DNA of 64,000 nt from Flavobacteriaceae bacterium UBA3591. Lineage in GTDB: Bacteria; Bacteroidota; Bacteroidia; Flavobacteriales; Flavobacteriaceae. Positions 36,985-46,690 of the stretch are shown here, in pieces. Below the pieces are notes generated by a model that was not told the origin of the DNA, searched no databases, and saw only the letters and a program-made list of their open reading frames with translations. Location of the stretch: the NCBI GenBank assembly GCA_002375695.1, contig DFMO01000003.1:434540-498539 (forward strand). The letters run 5' to 3'. The first letter of the stretch is position 1, and every line of letters starts with the position of its first letter. Position numbers and translations under genes: made by a program.

Positions 36985-37743
36985 TTATTGAATTGTTAAA
37001 TAAGGAGTCGCTTCTTTTCTTGCTATTTTTAGTTCTATTGGGCCATCTGCATAGCTCGCAATTTCATATTGATTGTATATAAATATTAAACTATCTTGGG
37101 TGAATCCAACACTTTCTGGCAAGTGAAAAGCATCGTCTTTAAACCAAAACTTTGTATCGTTAATCCCTTGGTTTTCGCTAATATTTTGTTGTTCTCTAAA
37201 CTTTTTTTCTGCTACCGAAATAAATTCTTCTTTATTCTGAAATAGCTCTGAAAATGTATAAGTATCGCCAGTTTTAGGATTTACGTTTAAAAAAGTAGTT
37301 CTGCCGTAGCCGTGAGCGCCGCCAGTGTAGAGATATTGGCTCATTTCAAAACTAATTATATTTTCAGAAACGTATATTTCATTGATGGTTATTTCGGCAA
37401 AATACTCTCCTGCCATATTTGGAAATTGGTTTTTATCTGAAAAATAGACTTCAACAAACCCTTTAACGGCAGAGCGAATATCCTGTGCAGTTGGCTTGGT
37501 TTCTTCACCCATTAATAGCGAGGTAATTATAAAGTTTTTAATTTTATGGTTTATTGTTTTCGAAACTTCACTATCACCATTAATTTTCACATAATTTATG
37601 GTAACCTCGGGACAAGCTTCGTCTTGGCAAATTTCAAGTTCTTTTTCAGTAAAACTTTGTGAAGATATTTCTATCTCTTTTTCTGAAGAACACCCTACAA
37701 AAAGGAGTGTAGTGATGGCAAGGAGTAATAGATTTTTAAACAT
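36985..37743 (-). CDS. DUF3298/DUF4163 lipoprotein
   Basis: 252 residues. A lipoprotein signal (LLLAITTLLFVGC, Cys 18) is followed by a DUF4163-like region and a C-terminal DUF3298 domain marked by YLYTGGAHGYGRTTFLNVNPKTGDTYTFSELF. Related to the extracytoplasmic part of RsiV-type proteins, but with no anti-sigma region here. Likely anchored in the envelope; the role may be carbohydrate or lysozyme binding, unproven. Confidence 0.85.
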   Translation of the reverse strand: MFKNLLLLAITTLLFVGCSSEKEIEISSQSFTEKELEICQDEACPEVTINYVKINGDSEVSKTINHKIKNFIITSLLMGEETKPTAQDIRSAVKGFVEVYFSDKNQFPNMAGEYFAEITINEIYVSENIISFEMSQYLYTGGAHGYGRTTFLNVNPKTGDTYTFSELFQNKEEFISVAEKKFREQQNISENQGINDTKFWFKDDAFHLPESVGFTQDSLIFIYNQYEIASYADGPIELKIARKEATPYLTIQ

Positions 37744-37897
37744 ATTGAAAAGGCAATGAGGGTTAGTGTTCCCAATTGAAAACTATACTTTTGTGTGTCA
37801 AAAGTAAGAACTTTAAAATGACCGATTGCAAAAGTTATATTAAATGATTTAACAAAGGCACTGTTCTTAAAATTGTTACAAATTAAATTCGCGTTTT

Positions 37898-39040
37898 ATG
37901 AAATTCAACACCAAAACTATTCACGGGGGGCAAGAAAATATAGATCCAGCCTTTGGAGCGGTAATGCCACCAATTTATCAAACTACAACCTATGCGCAAT
38001 CGGCACCGGGAGGCCACAAAGGTTTTGAATATTCGCGAAGTAAAAACCCAACGCGAAGTAATTTAGAACGTGCTATTGCTAGCATTGAAAACGGAAAATT
38101 TGGTCTTGCCTTTAGCAGTGGAATGGCTGCAATTGATGCTGTTATAAAACTGTTAAAACCGGGCGATGAGGTTATTGCGAGTAGCGATTTATACGGAGGG
38201 ACATACCGGTTATTTACAACAATTTTTCAAGATTTTGGTGTAAAATTTCATTTTATAAACATGAGCGCTCCCAGCAATATTGAGCAGCACATCACCAAAA
38301 AAACCAAGCTTATTTGGGTAGAAACCCCTACCAACCCAATGATGAATATTTTAGATATTAAAAGCACGGTTACCATTGCAAAAAAATACCGTGTTTTATT
38401 AGCTGTTGATAATACATTTGCCACCCCGTATTTGCAACAACCGTTATGTTTGGGAGCCGATATTGTTATGCATAGTGCTACTAAATATTTAGGCGGACAT
38501 AGCGATGTAGTTATGGGTGCTTTGGTTGTTAACGATGAAAAATTAGCCAAGAAATTATATTTTATTCAAAATGCAAGCGGAGCTATTAGTGGTCCGCAAG
38601 ACTGCTTTTTGGTTTTACGCGGTATTAAAACATTGCATATTAGAATGCAGCGTCATTGTGAAAACGGAATGGCGATTGCCCAATTTTTAAACAATCATCC
38701 CAAGATTAAAAAAGTTTACTATCCCGGGTTAGAAAATCATCCAAACCACCATATTGCCAAACAGCAAATGACCGGTTTTGGTGGAATGTTATCTTTTGTA
38801 CCTGCGACCGAAAAATTAGACGAGGCTTTAAAAATAATTGAAAACTTAAAAGTTTTTACTTTGGCAGAGAGTCTTGGTGGGGTAGAAAGTTTAGCGGGTC
38901 ACCCGGCAACGATGACTCACGCTAGCATTCCAAAAAGTGAGCGTGAAAAAAATGGAATTGTAGACACGTTAATTAGGTTGTCTGTAGGTATTGAAGATGT
39001 TGATGATTTAATTGCAGACCTTAACCAAGCAATTTTTTAA
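37898..39040 (+). CDS. Cystathionine gamma-synthase/lyase-type PLP enzyme
   Basis: A 380-residue Cys/Met-metabolism PLP enzyme. N-terminal TKTIHGGQ and MPPIYQTTTYAQ, the tyrosine/arginine motif YSRSKNPTR (about 46-54), and the PLP lysine in HSATKYLGGHSDV (about 200). It could be MetB (cystathionine synthesis), a gamma-lyase (cystathionine to cysteine) or O-acetylhomoserine sulfhydrylase-like; sequence inspection does not separate these reliably. Its stop overlaps the convergent gene by 4 bp. Confidence 0.9.
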   Translation: MKFNTKTIHGGQENIDPAFGAVMPPIYQTTTYAQSAPGGHKGFEYSRSKNPTRSNLERAIASIENGKFGLAFSSGMAAIDAVIKLLKPGDEVIASSDLYGGTYRLFTTIFQDFGVKFHFINMSAPSNIEQHITKKTKLIWVETPTNPMMNILDIKSTVTIAKKYRVLLAVDNTFATPYLQQPLCLGADIVMHSATKYLGGHSDVVMGALVVNDEKLAKKLYFIQNASGAISGPQDCFLVLRGIKTLHIRMQRHCENGMAIAQFLNNHPKIKKVYYPGLENHPNHHIAKQQMTGFGGMLSFVPATEKLDEALKIIENLKVFTLAESLGGVESLAGHPATMTHASIPKSEREKNGIVDTLIRLSVGIEDVDDLIADLNQAIF

Positions 39041-39840
39041 TTTATATAGTAAATATACCCTACATTTAACCAGTAAATCCACTCGTTTGCTTTGTTTTCA
39101 GGTACGGGAACAGTGCCGTTATTTTCAAAAGTTGGATTTAATCCATCTACCCAATCTGAAAAGTAAAAGTGCCACCTACTGTCCAACATTAAATCGCTAA
39201 GTGGCGATAATTTATAACGAATGCCAATGCCGCCAACTACTGCCCAAGTAGATGCAGGTTCTTGTTGAAAAGCATTGTAATACTTGTCTGGCGTAGTACT
39301 GGGGTTGTTTAAAGTTCCTATAGTTGAATAAACTTCGGGATCAAAATTTACCCAATGTGCTCCCAAGCTTATAAAAGGAGCAATTTTATACTGCCCTGCT
39401 GCAAAATCGCGAATACTAAATGGGAAATATTCAAGTTGCGACCCAATTTCTATTACCGTTGAAGACCCATCCATGGCACGCAATTGGTCTGCAGTTAACG
39501 ATGTTCTATTGGGGGCTACCCATTTTCCATAATGCTGCAAATTTGTTTTGTGATAGTCTATTTCAGAACGAATTTTAAAGTGGTCGTTAAAATAAACATC
39601 TCGTGTATAACAATTACAGTCTGAGCTGTATGAAAAATTTATATAGTGAATTAGACCTACGCCAAAACCCACGTTACCAGTGTTTGTTTCAAAATCGTAC
39701 CGTTGTCCAAAATCTGAATAAAATACAATTGGACCAGTAATTAAGCCTACTTCATGAGAAAATCCCCCTTGGCTAAAACTATTTTGTTTTACGAGAAACA
39801 AAAAGAATAACAATACCAATACATTTATTTTGGTATTCAT
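39037..39840 (-). CDS. Predicted outer membrane beta-barrel protein
   Basis: 267 residues with a signal peptide (to about NSFSQ/GGF, residue 24) followed by alternating hydrophobic strands rich in Tyr/Phe (HEVGLITGPIVFYSDFGQR; IAPFISLGAHWVNFD) and an aromatic terminal strand WIYWLNVGYIYYIN, as expected for an outer membrane barrel. A CNC pair near residue 75 is unusual. I recognise it only as a flavobacterial conserved protein; the function is unknown. Confidence 0.75.
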   Translation of the reverse strand: MNTKINVLVLLFFLFLVKQNSFSQGGFSHEVGLITGPIVFYSDFGQRYDFETNTGNVGFGVGLIHYINFSYSSDCNCYTRDVYFNDHFKIRSEIDYHKTNLQHYGKWVAPNRTSLTADQLRAMDGSSTVIEIGSQLEYFPFSIRDFAAGQYKIAPFISLGAHWVNFDPEVYSTIGTLNNPSTTPDKYYNAFQQEPASTWAVVGGIGIRYKLSPLSDLMLDSRWHFYFSDWVDGLNPTFENNGTVPVPENKANEWIYWLNVGYIYYIN

Positions 39841-39959
39841 TAAATAGAGGATTTAAGTTGAGAAATAACAAATATATAAAAACATAATTACCATTAAAGC
39901 TTAAAATTTTTAATTGCGTAATTTGTAAAAAATTGAGGTGCGGTTTTTAACATAACGCT

Positions 39960-39967
39960 TATATTTG
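39960..39967 (+). promoter_or_regulatory. Probable -7 box of gdhA
   Basis: TATATTTG matches TAnnTTTG and lies about 130 bp before the ATG, giving a leader of about 120 nt. TTG at 39932-39935 is 24 bp upstream, a longer spacer than usual. Confidence 0.45.
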
Positions 39968-39971
39968 TGCA

Positions 39972-40064
39972 TTCCTTGCGTAAATGTTCCTAATTAGTCT
40001 GTCTTTAAATTATTAATTTGAAAACATTTTCGCTAAAAAAATTAAGTTTTCACTGCGCAAGGAA
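39972..40064 (+). promoter_or_regulatory. Possible structured leader of gdhA
   Basis: TTCCTTGCG (39972-39980) pairs perfectly with CGCAAGGAA (40056-40064), enclosing a 75-nt AT-rich loop. TTCGCTAAAA occurs twice (40029 and 40066). The stem starts just after the inferred transcription start, so it would be in the mRNA. It resembles no riboswitch class I know. Confidence 0.3.
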
Positions 40065-40095
40065 GTTCGCTAAAAGTAAAATAAAATAGTAACCA

Positions 40096-41439
40096 ATGAA
40101 GCAAAGTATTATTGATTTCATCACTGAAGTCGAAAAACGCAATCCTCATGAACCTGAATTCCTTCAGGCGGTAACCGAAGTTGCCGAAACAGTAATCCCT
40201 TTTATTGAAGAAAACGAAAAATATGCTAACAAAATGTTGTTAGAACGTATGGTTGAACCAGAGCGTACCATTATTTTTCGCGTACCTTGGACAGACGATA
40301 ATAATAAAATTCACGTAAATAAAGGGTTTCGCGTTGAGTTCAATTCGGCCATAGGCCCGTATAAAGGTGGTTTGCGTTTCCATCCTTCGGTAAACTTGAG
40401 TATTCTTAAATTTTTAGGGTTTGAACAAACCTTTAAAAACAGTCTTACTACCCTTCCGCTCGGCGGCGGAAAAGGAGGTTCAAACTTTGACCCAAAGGGT
40501 AAAAGCGACTCCGAAATTATGCGATTTTGCCAAAGTTTTATGACCGAATTATACCGCCATATTGGCCCCGATACCGATGTACCTGCGGGCGATATTGGTG
40601 TGGGTGCGCGCGAAATAGGCTTTATGTACGGCCAGTACAAACGTATTCGCAATGAGTTTACAGGAGTGCTTACAGGCAAAGGTTTGTCTTACGGCGGGTC
40701 TCTTATTAGGCCAGAAGCTACAGGCTATGGCAACGTGTACTTTGCAAAAGATATGTTAGAAACACGCGGCGAAAGCTTTAAAGGAAAAATAGTTGTAATT
40801 TCTGGCTCGGGAAATGTAGCGCAATACGCTGCCGAAAAGGTTATTGAGCTGGGAGGAAAAGTGGTTACTTTTTCAGATTCTGGCGGTTATATTTTTGATG
40901 AAGATGGAATTAATTCTGAAAAATTAGCCTTTGTTATGGATTTAAAAAATAACCAACGCGGGCGTATTTCAGAATATATAAACCAATACCCCAACGCACA
41001 ATATGTTGCAGGTAAAAGACCGTGGGAAGTAAAATGTGATATTGCGTTGCCTTGTGCAACCCAAAACGAATTAAATGGCGATGAAGCCAAAATGCTACTC
41101 GAAAACGGTTGCTTTTGTATTGGCGAGGGTGCCAATATGCCGTGTACTCCAGAGGCGGTTGAAGCGTTTCAAAAAGCGAAAATATTATTTGCGCCCGGAA
41201 AAGCGTCGAATGCAGGAGGAGTGGCAACTTCGGGACTCGAAATGTCTCAAAACGGTTTGCGTTTAAGTTGGACGGCCGAAGAAGTAGATAGTAAATTGCA
41301 GAATATCATGAATAATATTCACGACGCTTGTGTACAATATGGAAAAGATGAAACAGGCTATGTAGATTACGTAAAAGGAGCCAATATTGCCGGCTTTGTA
41401 AAAGTAGCCGAAGCTATGCTGGCCCAAGGCGTGGTATAA
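40096..41439 (+). CDS. gdhA: Glutamate dehydrogenase, NADP-type
   Basis: 447 residues, the hexameric E. coli-like class that makes glutamate from 2-oxoglutarate and ammonia, normally with NADPH. Motifs are GPYKGGLRFHPSVN (substrate Lys, about 92-105), LPLGGGKGGSNFDPKGKSD (about 122-140), PAGDIGVGAREIG and the Rossmann GSGNVAQYAAEK. A second, more divergent glutamate dehydrogenase lies at 53600; the two probably differ in cofactor or direction. Own promoter and terminator. Confidence 0.94.
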   Translation: MKQSIIDFITEVEKRNPHEPEFLQAVTEVAETVIPFIEENEKYANKMLLERMVEPERTIIFRVPWTDDNNKIHVNKGFRVEFNSAIGPYKGGLRFHPSVNLSILKFLGFEQTFKNSLTTLPLGGGKGGSNFDPKGKSDSEIMRFCQSFMTELYRHIGPDTDVPAGDIGVGAREIGFMYGQYKRIRNEFTGVLTGKGLSYGGSLIRPEATGYGNVYFAKDMLETRGESFKGKIVVISGSGNVAQYAAEKVIELGGKVVTFSDSGGYIFDEDGINSEKLAFVMDLKNNQRGRISEYINQYPNAQYVAGKRPWEVKCDIALPCATQNELNGDEAKMLLENGCFCIGEGANMPCTPEAVEAFQKAKILFAPGKASNAGGVATSGLEMSQNGLRLSWTAEEVDSKLQNIMNNIHDACVQYGKDETGYVDYVKGANIAGFVKVAEAMLAQGVV

Positions 41440-41462
41440 TAAATAGCTGATAATTTTTTTTG

Positions 41463-41499
41463 AAGCCTTTCCCAATGAAATAATTTGGAAAGGCTTTTT
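41463..41499 (+). terminator. Terminator of gdhA
   Basis: AAGCCTTTCC-C-AA / TTGGAAAGGCTT with an 8-9 nt loop, one bulged C, then TTTC. Confidence 0.88.
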
Positions 41500-41557
41500 C
41501 ATACCCATCCCGCAATAAATAGTATTTTAGCGTGTTAATATTCAAAACCTATTTTTT

Positions 41558-43870
41558 ATGAAGCTGTGGGCCTTAGTCTTCTCATTATTTTTTTCGGTAC
41601 TGGCCGTTGCCCAGAATTTTGAAGATCGATGGGTTGGGCATTTTTCATATGTGTCTATTAAGGATATTTCACAAGGCGATAATAATATTTATGTTGGTGC
41701 CGAAAATGCAGTGTTCACCTACAATCTTACTACCAAAGAAATAAAGACATTTTCAACAGTAAACGGGCTCTCAGGTAATAAAATTACTACAATCCATTAC
41801 AGCGAAGAATTTAATTTACTTGTAATTGGATACGCCGATGGTCTTTTAGAAATTATTAAAGATGGCGAGGAAAGAGTTTTAAAAGTTGTAGATATTTTAG
41901 AAAAACAAACCATCCCACCAGATAAAAAAGGTGTTAACAATTTTACCGAACACAACGGGCAATTATACATTGCAACACAATACGGAATTTCGGTTTACGA
42001 TTTACAACGATTAGAATTTGGAGATACATACTTTATTGGCGACGGAGGGGCGCAAATAGATATTATTCAAACGGTAATTCAAGAGCCATATATTTTTGCA
42101 GCCAGCGTGAGCGATGGTATGCGTAGAGCCTTTGTTGATGATGATAATTTAATAGACTATCAAAACTGGACAACCATTATTGGCGGTGGGTTTAGAGCGG
42201 TCGAAAAATTGGGTACTTCACTTTATGCCTCCAATAGATCGAATAATATTTTAAGATTTTCGGCCAACGGAAATACTACTGTAGTTGAAAACTTCCCTTC
42301 GGAAGTTAAGAAATTTAGAGCGACCAATGGCTTGCTTACAATTACTACTCAAAACTCTATTCACGCATATTCCGACGGGTTTATTGAAGAAGGTGTTGTA
42401 GATAATTTGTTGGAGTATGATTTAGATTTACAATCTGGTTTTGGATTTAGTGGCAACTTTTATCTAGGCACCAATGAAGATGGGTTGTTAATAGTTCCTT
42501 TTAATAGCATGCAAGCCACACAAGTTTTACCCAACGGGCCAGAACGAAATAGCTCCTTTGCCATCGATGCGAGTCCTGGGCAATTATGGGTGAGCTTTGG
42601 AGAGGTAGATAGAGATTACAATCCTTTCCCGCTTTCTCGCTACGGAATAAGCGTTTTAAAAGATACACTTTGGACTAATATTCCATATGAAGATCTTAAC
42701 ACTGTACCGGGAGGTGAACCTACAGATTTGGTAAAAGTTACTATAAACCCGCAAGAACCTTCTGAAGTTTATATGAGTTCATTTCAAGGAGGGTTGCTAA
42801 AGATTATTGACGATGAGCCATCAATACTATTTGATGACTCTAATAGCCCCTTAGACAGGGTTAATATTCCTTTACCTGGCGGTGGAAACGCCGATGCTGG
42901 GATAAGAATTTACGGCTCGCAATTTGATTCGCAAGGCAATTTGTGGATTGCACAAACAAAAGCCGAAGAAGGATTAATAAAGCTAACACCAAACGGGCAA
43001 TTTCAAAAAGTAGATATTTCAAATATTATTAATGTAACAAGCGAATTGGCTTTAGCGCCAATGGCACTAAGTCGTGAAAATTATGTTTTTGTTGGTACTT
43101 ATAGTAATGGCTTATTAGGCTATAATCCTACTACCAATAAACTCAATAAAATTGGTAGAGGTGTTGGTACAGGAAATCTACCTTCAGATGCGGTACGATC
43201 TGTTGCTATTGATGCGCAAAACAGACTTTGGATTGGAACGTTAAAAGGATTGCGGGTGCTGTTTAGCCCAAATAGTTTTTTTGAAGAAGGAGGGAGCCCA
43301 GATGCGCAGGCAATAATAATTTTGGAAGATGGAGTGCCGCAAGAGTTACTTTATGAGCAAACCGTTACCGATATTGAAGTAGACGGTTCAAATAATAAAT
43401 GGATAGCCACAACATCGTCTGGGGTGTTCTATTTATCGCCAAACGGCCAAGAAACATTACTTAGGTTTACAAAAGATAATTCGCCATTACCTTCTAATAC
43501 AGTCCAAGACATAGCAATAGACCCTTTTACCGGCGTTGTATATTTTGCCACAGTACAAGGTTTGGTAGCGTATAAAGGAACTGCTACTGCCCCGAGCGAT
43601 AACTTAGAAAATGTACACGCATTCCCAAATCCTGTGCGCCCAGGTTTTAATGGAAATGTAACAATTGATGGCCTTACGGCACAAGCCAATGTAAAAATTA
43701 CCGACATTACTGGTAACCTCGTTTTTGAAGAAACTTCAGAAGGGGGTAGCGTACTTTGGGATACCACAGCCTTTGGAAAATACAAGGTGCGTTCGGGTGT
43801 GTATTTGGTTTTAGTAACTACCGAAGATAATCTGGAAACTAAAGTTTCTAAAATAATGATTATTAGATAA
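41558..43870 (+). CDS. porZ: T9SS component PorZ
   Basis: 770 residues: signal peptide (to VAQ/NFED, about residue 19), two beta-propeller domains with repeated LWIGTLKGL / GLLGYNPTTNKL motifs (about 30-660), and a C-terminal domain with NVHAFPNPVRPG...VYLVLVTTEDNL (about 680-770). PorZ belongs to the cell-surface attachment complex that delivers anionic LPS to T9SS cargo. The linkage to recO, 1-bp overlap here, is the usual flavobacterial arrangement and supports the name over a generic two-component propeller. Confidence 0.88.
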   Translation: MKLWALVFSLFFSVLAVAQNFEDRWVGHFSYVSIKDISQGDNNIYVGAENAVFTYNLTTKEIKTFSTVNGLSGNKITTIHYSEEFNLLVIGYADGLLEIIKDGEERVLKVVDILEKQTIPPDKKGVNNFTEHNGQLYIATQYGISVYDLQRLEFGDTYFIGDGGAQIDIIQTVIQEPYIFAASVSDGMRRAFVDDDNLIDYQNWTTIIGGGFRAVEKLGTSLYASNRSNNILRFSANGNTTVVENFPSEVKKFRATNGLLTITTQNSIHAYSDGFIEEGVVDNLLEYDLDLQSGFGFSGNFYLGTNEDGLLIVPFNSMQATQVLPNGPERNSSFAIDASPGQLWVSFGEVDRDYNPFPLSRYGISVLKDTLWTNIPYEDLNTVPGGEPTDLVKVTINPQEPSEVYMSSFQGGLLKIIDDEPSILFDDSNSPLDRVNIPLPGGGNADAGIRIYGSQFDSQGNLWIAQTKAEEGLIKLTPNGQFQKVDISNIINVTSELALAPMALSRENYVFVGTYSNGLLGYNPTTNKLNKIGRGVGTGNLPSDAVRSVAIDAQNRLWIGTLKGLRVLFSPNSFFEEGGSPDAQAIIILEDGVPQELLYEQTVTDIEVDGSNNKWIATTSSGVFYLSPNGQETLLRFTKDNSPLPSNTVQDIAIDPFTGVVYFATVQGLVAYKGTATAPSDNLENVHAFPNPVRPGFNGNVTIDGLTAQANVKITDITGNLVFEETSEGGSVLWDTTAFGKYKVRSGVYLVLVTTEDNLETKVSKIMIIR

Positions 43871-44589
43871 TGGTGGTTGCAACAAAAGCCATTGTGTTTT
43901 CTGCAATTAAATACTCCGAAGCCGATTTAATTGTAAGTTGTTATACCCAAGAGGCCGGGGTAAAAAGCTATCTTTTACGAAACATTTTAAAATCGAAAAA
44001 AGGGAAGTTTAAGGCTTCGTATTTTCAACCTTTAATGCAATTAGATCTTATTGCAAATCATAAAAATAAGGGCAGTTTAGAATATATTAAAGAGGTTAAA
44101 ATTGCCACCCCCTACCGTAGTTTACATACCGATATTGTAAAAACGGGACTGGTTATGTTTTTGTCTGAAATTCTTAAAAACTGTATTCGAGAAGAAGAGG
44201 CAAACCAGCAATTATATTCCTTTTTAGAGAATTCGTTGCTGTGGTTAGATAACAATGAATCTATTGCAAATTTTCATATATTTTTCCTTTTACAATTAAG
44301 TTTGTATTTAGGTTTTTTTCCCGATGCATCCCAAATTGAAGAACCCTATTTTAATATAATGGAGGGTGTCTTTCAAAATGAAAATAATACAGACTATTGC
44401 TTACAAGGTGAGCAAGTAGAAAACTTTAAACAATTTTTTCACCTTAACCTATCAAATTTAGATTCGGTAAAACTCAACAAAGAACAACGCAAGGATGTAT
44501 TGAACCTACTATTATCGTACTATAGTTTCCACGTTCAAGGTTATAAGCGACCCAATTCTTTGGCCATCCTTAACCAGCTATTTGCATAA
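43870..44589 (+). CDS. recO: DNA repair protein RecO
   Basis: 239 residues; loads RecA on SSB-coated ssDNA with RecR. The N-terminal OB fold starts VVATKAIVFSAIKYSEADLIV, and the helical region includes YIKEVKIATPYRSLHTDIVKTGLVMFLSEIL. There is no CxxC zinc motif, as in E. coli and unlike Deinococcus RecO. The ATG overlaps the porZ stop (TAATG), so translation is coupled. Confidence 0.9.
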   Translation: MVVATKAIVFSAIKYSEADLIVSCYTQEAGVKSYLLRNILKSKKGKFKASYFQPLMQLDLIANHKNKGSLEYIKEVKIATPYRSLHTDIVKTGLVMFLSEILKNCIREEEANQQLYSFLENSLLWLDNNESIANFHIFFLLQLSLYLGFFPDASQIEEPYFNIMEGVFQNENNTDYCLQGEQVENFKQFFHLNLSNLDSVKLNKEQRKDVLNLLLSYYSFHVQGYKRPNSLAILNQLFA

Positions 44590-44608
44590 ATTAAATTTAC
44601 CGAAGACC

Positions 44609-45196
44609 TCAATCTTCTTGCAAATGGAGTTGCAAATGCTCGTAAAAATTATTGCCTAATTGTCTCTTTCCGGCGCTTTTAAAGCCTAACCTAATGTATA
44701 GTTTTTTGGCATTGGGGTTGTCAAAATCTACTAACAGCCCTATTTTTTCTTTTCCTTGGTTTTTTGCTTGATTTATAGCTGCAGCCAATAGCTTTTTGCC
44801 AATTCCTTTTCCTTGGTAATTTGGCGATACACTAACGGTGTCTATATAAACCTCACCTGGAATAGTTTCGTCTTCAATATGTAAATCTTTTACATTGTAT
44901 TCTTTTGCAATATGCGCTAAAAAGGGAGCTCGATAGGTTGATAATAGATCACCATCATAAAATGTAATTGAACCCATAATCACGTCATTTTCGACATAAA
45001 CCAAAGTGTGTTCAAAACTATACTGGTTTGCAGGTAGTTGAAAAAAATGTTCAAACAGAGGATAGGCTTTTGTAGGGATATCAACATTGGCAAAGCTACA
45101 AGCTAAATCTTCCATTGCTTGTACCATTAGCGGTGCTACTTGCTTAAAATCTTCGGGTCGTGCTGGACGAATATTGTGGTGAGATTCGGTATTCAT
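44609..45196 (-). CDS. GNAT-family N-acetyltransferase
   Basis: 195 residues from the ATG at 45196 (MNTESHHNIRPARPEDF), preferred over 45232 because the fold begins with NIRPARPED. Motif A is IDTVSVSPNYQGKGIGKKLLAAA (about 132-154), followed by NPNAKKLYIRLGFKSAGKR. The substrate is unknown. Convergent with recO. Confidence 0.88.
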   Translation of the reverse strand: MNTESHHNIRPARPEDFKQVAPLMVQAMEDLACSFANVDIPTKAYPLFEHFFQLPANQYSFEHTLVYVENDVIMGSITFYDGDLLSTYRAPFLAHIAKEYNVKDLHIEDETIPGEVYIDTVSVSPNYQGKGIGKKLLAAAINQAKNQGKEKIGLLVDFDNPNAKKLYIRLGFKSAGKRQLGNNFYEHLQLHLQED

Positions 45197-45287
45197 TTCA
45201 AAAAAATTAATCTGCAAAATTACGGCTCGCACACAGTATTTAAAAAATTTTATAAAATAATTAGCAAACCAAGGTTTTAAGGAATGC

Positions 45288-45983
45288 TTATTTGGATTTG
45301 TTGCGTTTTTTATCCCACCATATATAAATAATAAAAATTATTAAACTACCAATTGAGCCCCAGAGCAGGCCAGATTTTAGCGATTCTATATTTTGCCCAA
45401 TAATAGCAATTAATACAGTTAATGGTGTTATTCCAACTAAGGTGGCTGCAATAAATCGCCAGTAATTCATACTTAAAACACCGGCTACAAAACTAATGGC
45501 ATCGTTTGAGAGAAAAGGATTTATACGAGTAATTACCACTGCCCAAAACCCATACGACTCTAAAAATGACTCAACATTTTTCATCGTGGATTCGCCCAAT
45601 AGTTTAACGATAAGATGTGTGCCAATATGTTTTCCTATTAAATAACCAACAGAGGAAGCCATATAAACAGCCACTAAAATTATTAAACTACCCCAAAAAG
45701 GACCGTACGCAAGTATGGTTACAACCATAAGCAAAATGGTGGGTACAACAATTAGAAACATTTGCGCTACCATTGCAAGTACAACTACAATAGGCCCTAA
45801 CCATCCAAACCCTTCAACCCAAGATTTAATGCGTTTTTCGTCATCGCTTGTAAGTACGGTCCAAGCTTCGTTAAAAAAATCTTGTACACTCGGTATTGTA
45901 AAATAACAAATTGCCAAAATGGCGATAACTATTAGTGAAAGATAAAGCGGAAGTCTTTTTGGCGCTTGGCTCTTTGAGGACAT
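45288..45983 (-). CDS. TVP38/TMEM64 family membrane protein
   Basis: 231 residues with five or six hydrophobic segments and the VTT/SNARE-associated core: GPFWGSLIILVAVYMASSVGYLIGKHIG, then FWAVVITRINPFLSNDAISFVAGVLSMNYWRF, a classic FR-x-x-P-like region with R-x-x-P. DedA-superfamily members move lipids or act in proton-motive homeostasis; a specific role is not known. The C-terminus is basic (WWDKKRNKSK). Confidence 0.88.
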   Translation of the reverse strand: MSSKSQAPKRLPLYLSLIVIAILAICYFTIPSVQDFFNEAWTVLTSDDEKRIKSWVEGFGWLGPIVVVLAMVAQMFLIVVPTILLMVVTILAYGPFWGSLIILVAVYMASSVGYLIGKHIGTHLIVKLLGESTMKNVESFLESYGFWAVVITRINPFLSNDAISFVAGVLSMNYWRFIAATLVGITPLTVLIAIIGQNIESLKSGLLWGSIGSLIIFIIYIWWDKKRNKSK

Positions 45984-46051
45984 AATATACGTTTTCTGAG
46001 GTTACTATTCAGCTTTTAAAAGAGACAGTTGTGGGTGATAGAACAGCGTAA

Positions 46052-46516
46052 CTACGCTATCTTAGAAAGATTTAACTGTTTAGCAGGTGTAATTTGATTG
46101 GTTTGAAATAGCGAAGAAATATCCATAACGTTTTGCACGCTATCTAGCCTACATAAATATTCAATTACGGCCGAAAGTCCTTTAATTAAATTATCTTTTG
46201 AAGCTGCATTTTCGGGTTTAGAATTTCGATAATTTAAAGGGAGTTTATAGCCGCAAGCTTTTAAAAATTCGTGTTCAATCTTTAAAAGTTCGGAAGGGGA
46301 GTACCCATTAAATTTCCGACCCAATTTTTCGTGAACCAGTCCAATATAATTTAATTGTAACGACCCGTGACTATCACTAAAATTTTTCCAGCTATCTGTG
46401 TTGTCACAAATATTACCAACGGCACATTGCTTACAACATTCAGGGTTTAAAGTATTGTTGTGAAAAGCAGTGTACAATTTGCCTATAGCATAATCTAATC
46501 GTTTAGTGGTTTTCAT
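46052..46516 (-). CDS. Conserved Cys-rich hypothetical protein
   Basis: 154 residues, soluble. The N-terminal cluster PECCKQCAVGNICDN holds C27, C28, C31 and C37 (CX2CX5C), with further Cys in LKACGYKLP and EYLCRLDS. A metal or Fe-S site is plausible. I have seen such proteins labelled as a sodium-pumping NADH-quinone reductase F subunit, but no FAD or NADH domain is present, so that name is wrong. Function unknown. Confidence 0.75.
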   Translation of the reverse strand: MKTTKRLDYAIGKLYTAFHNNTLNPECCKQCAVGNICDNTDSWKNFSDSHGSLQLNYIGLVHEKLGRKFNGYSPSELLKIEHEFLKACGYKLPLNYRNSKPENAASKDNLIKGLSAVIEYLCRLDSVQNVMDISSLFQTNQITPAKQLNLSKIA

Positions 46517-46690
46517 ACCTTAAATTTTAGTTATCTATGAAAATAACAAATATGGATTGAAAACTTAAAACTATTTAGAAACTTTTAGGAAGTTATTCGG
46601 CAAATTTGGTTCTCAACCTAAAATGTAGCAGTAATCTCTACCGCACTAAAATTTCTTTTAATTCTGAAAATTAACCGATTTTAAAAGCAA

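Noticed and set aside
46052..46516. Sodium-translocating NADH-quinone reductase subunit F
   Set aside because: A name that circulates for such proteins; the sequence has no ferredoxin or FAD/NADH domain and is far too short.
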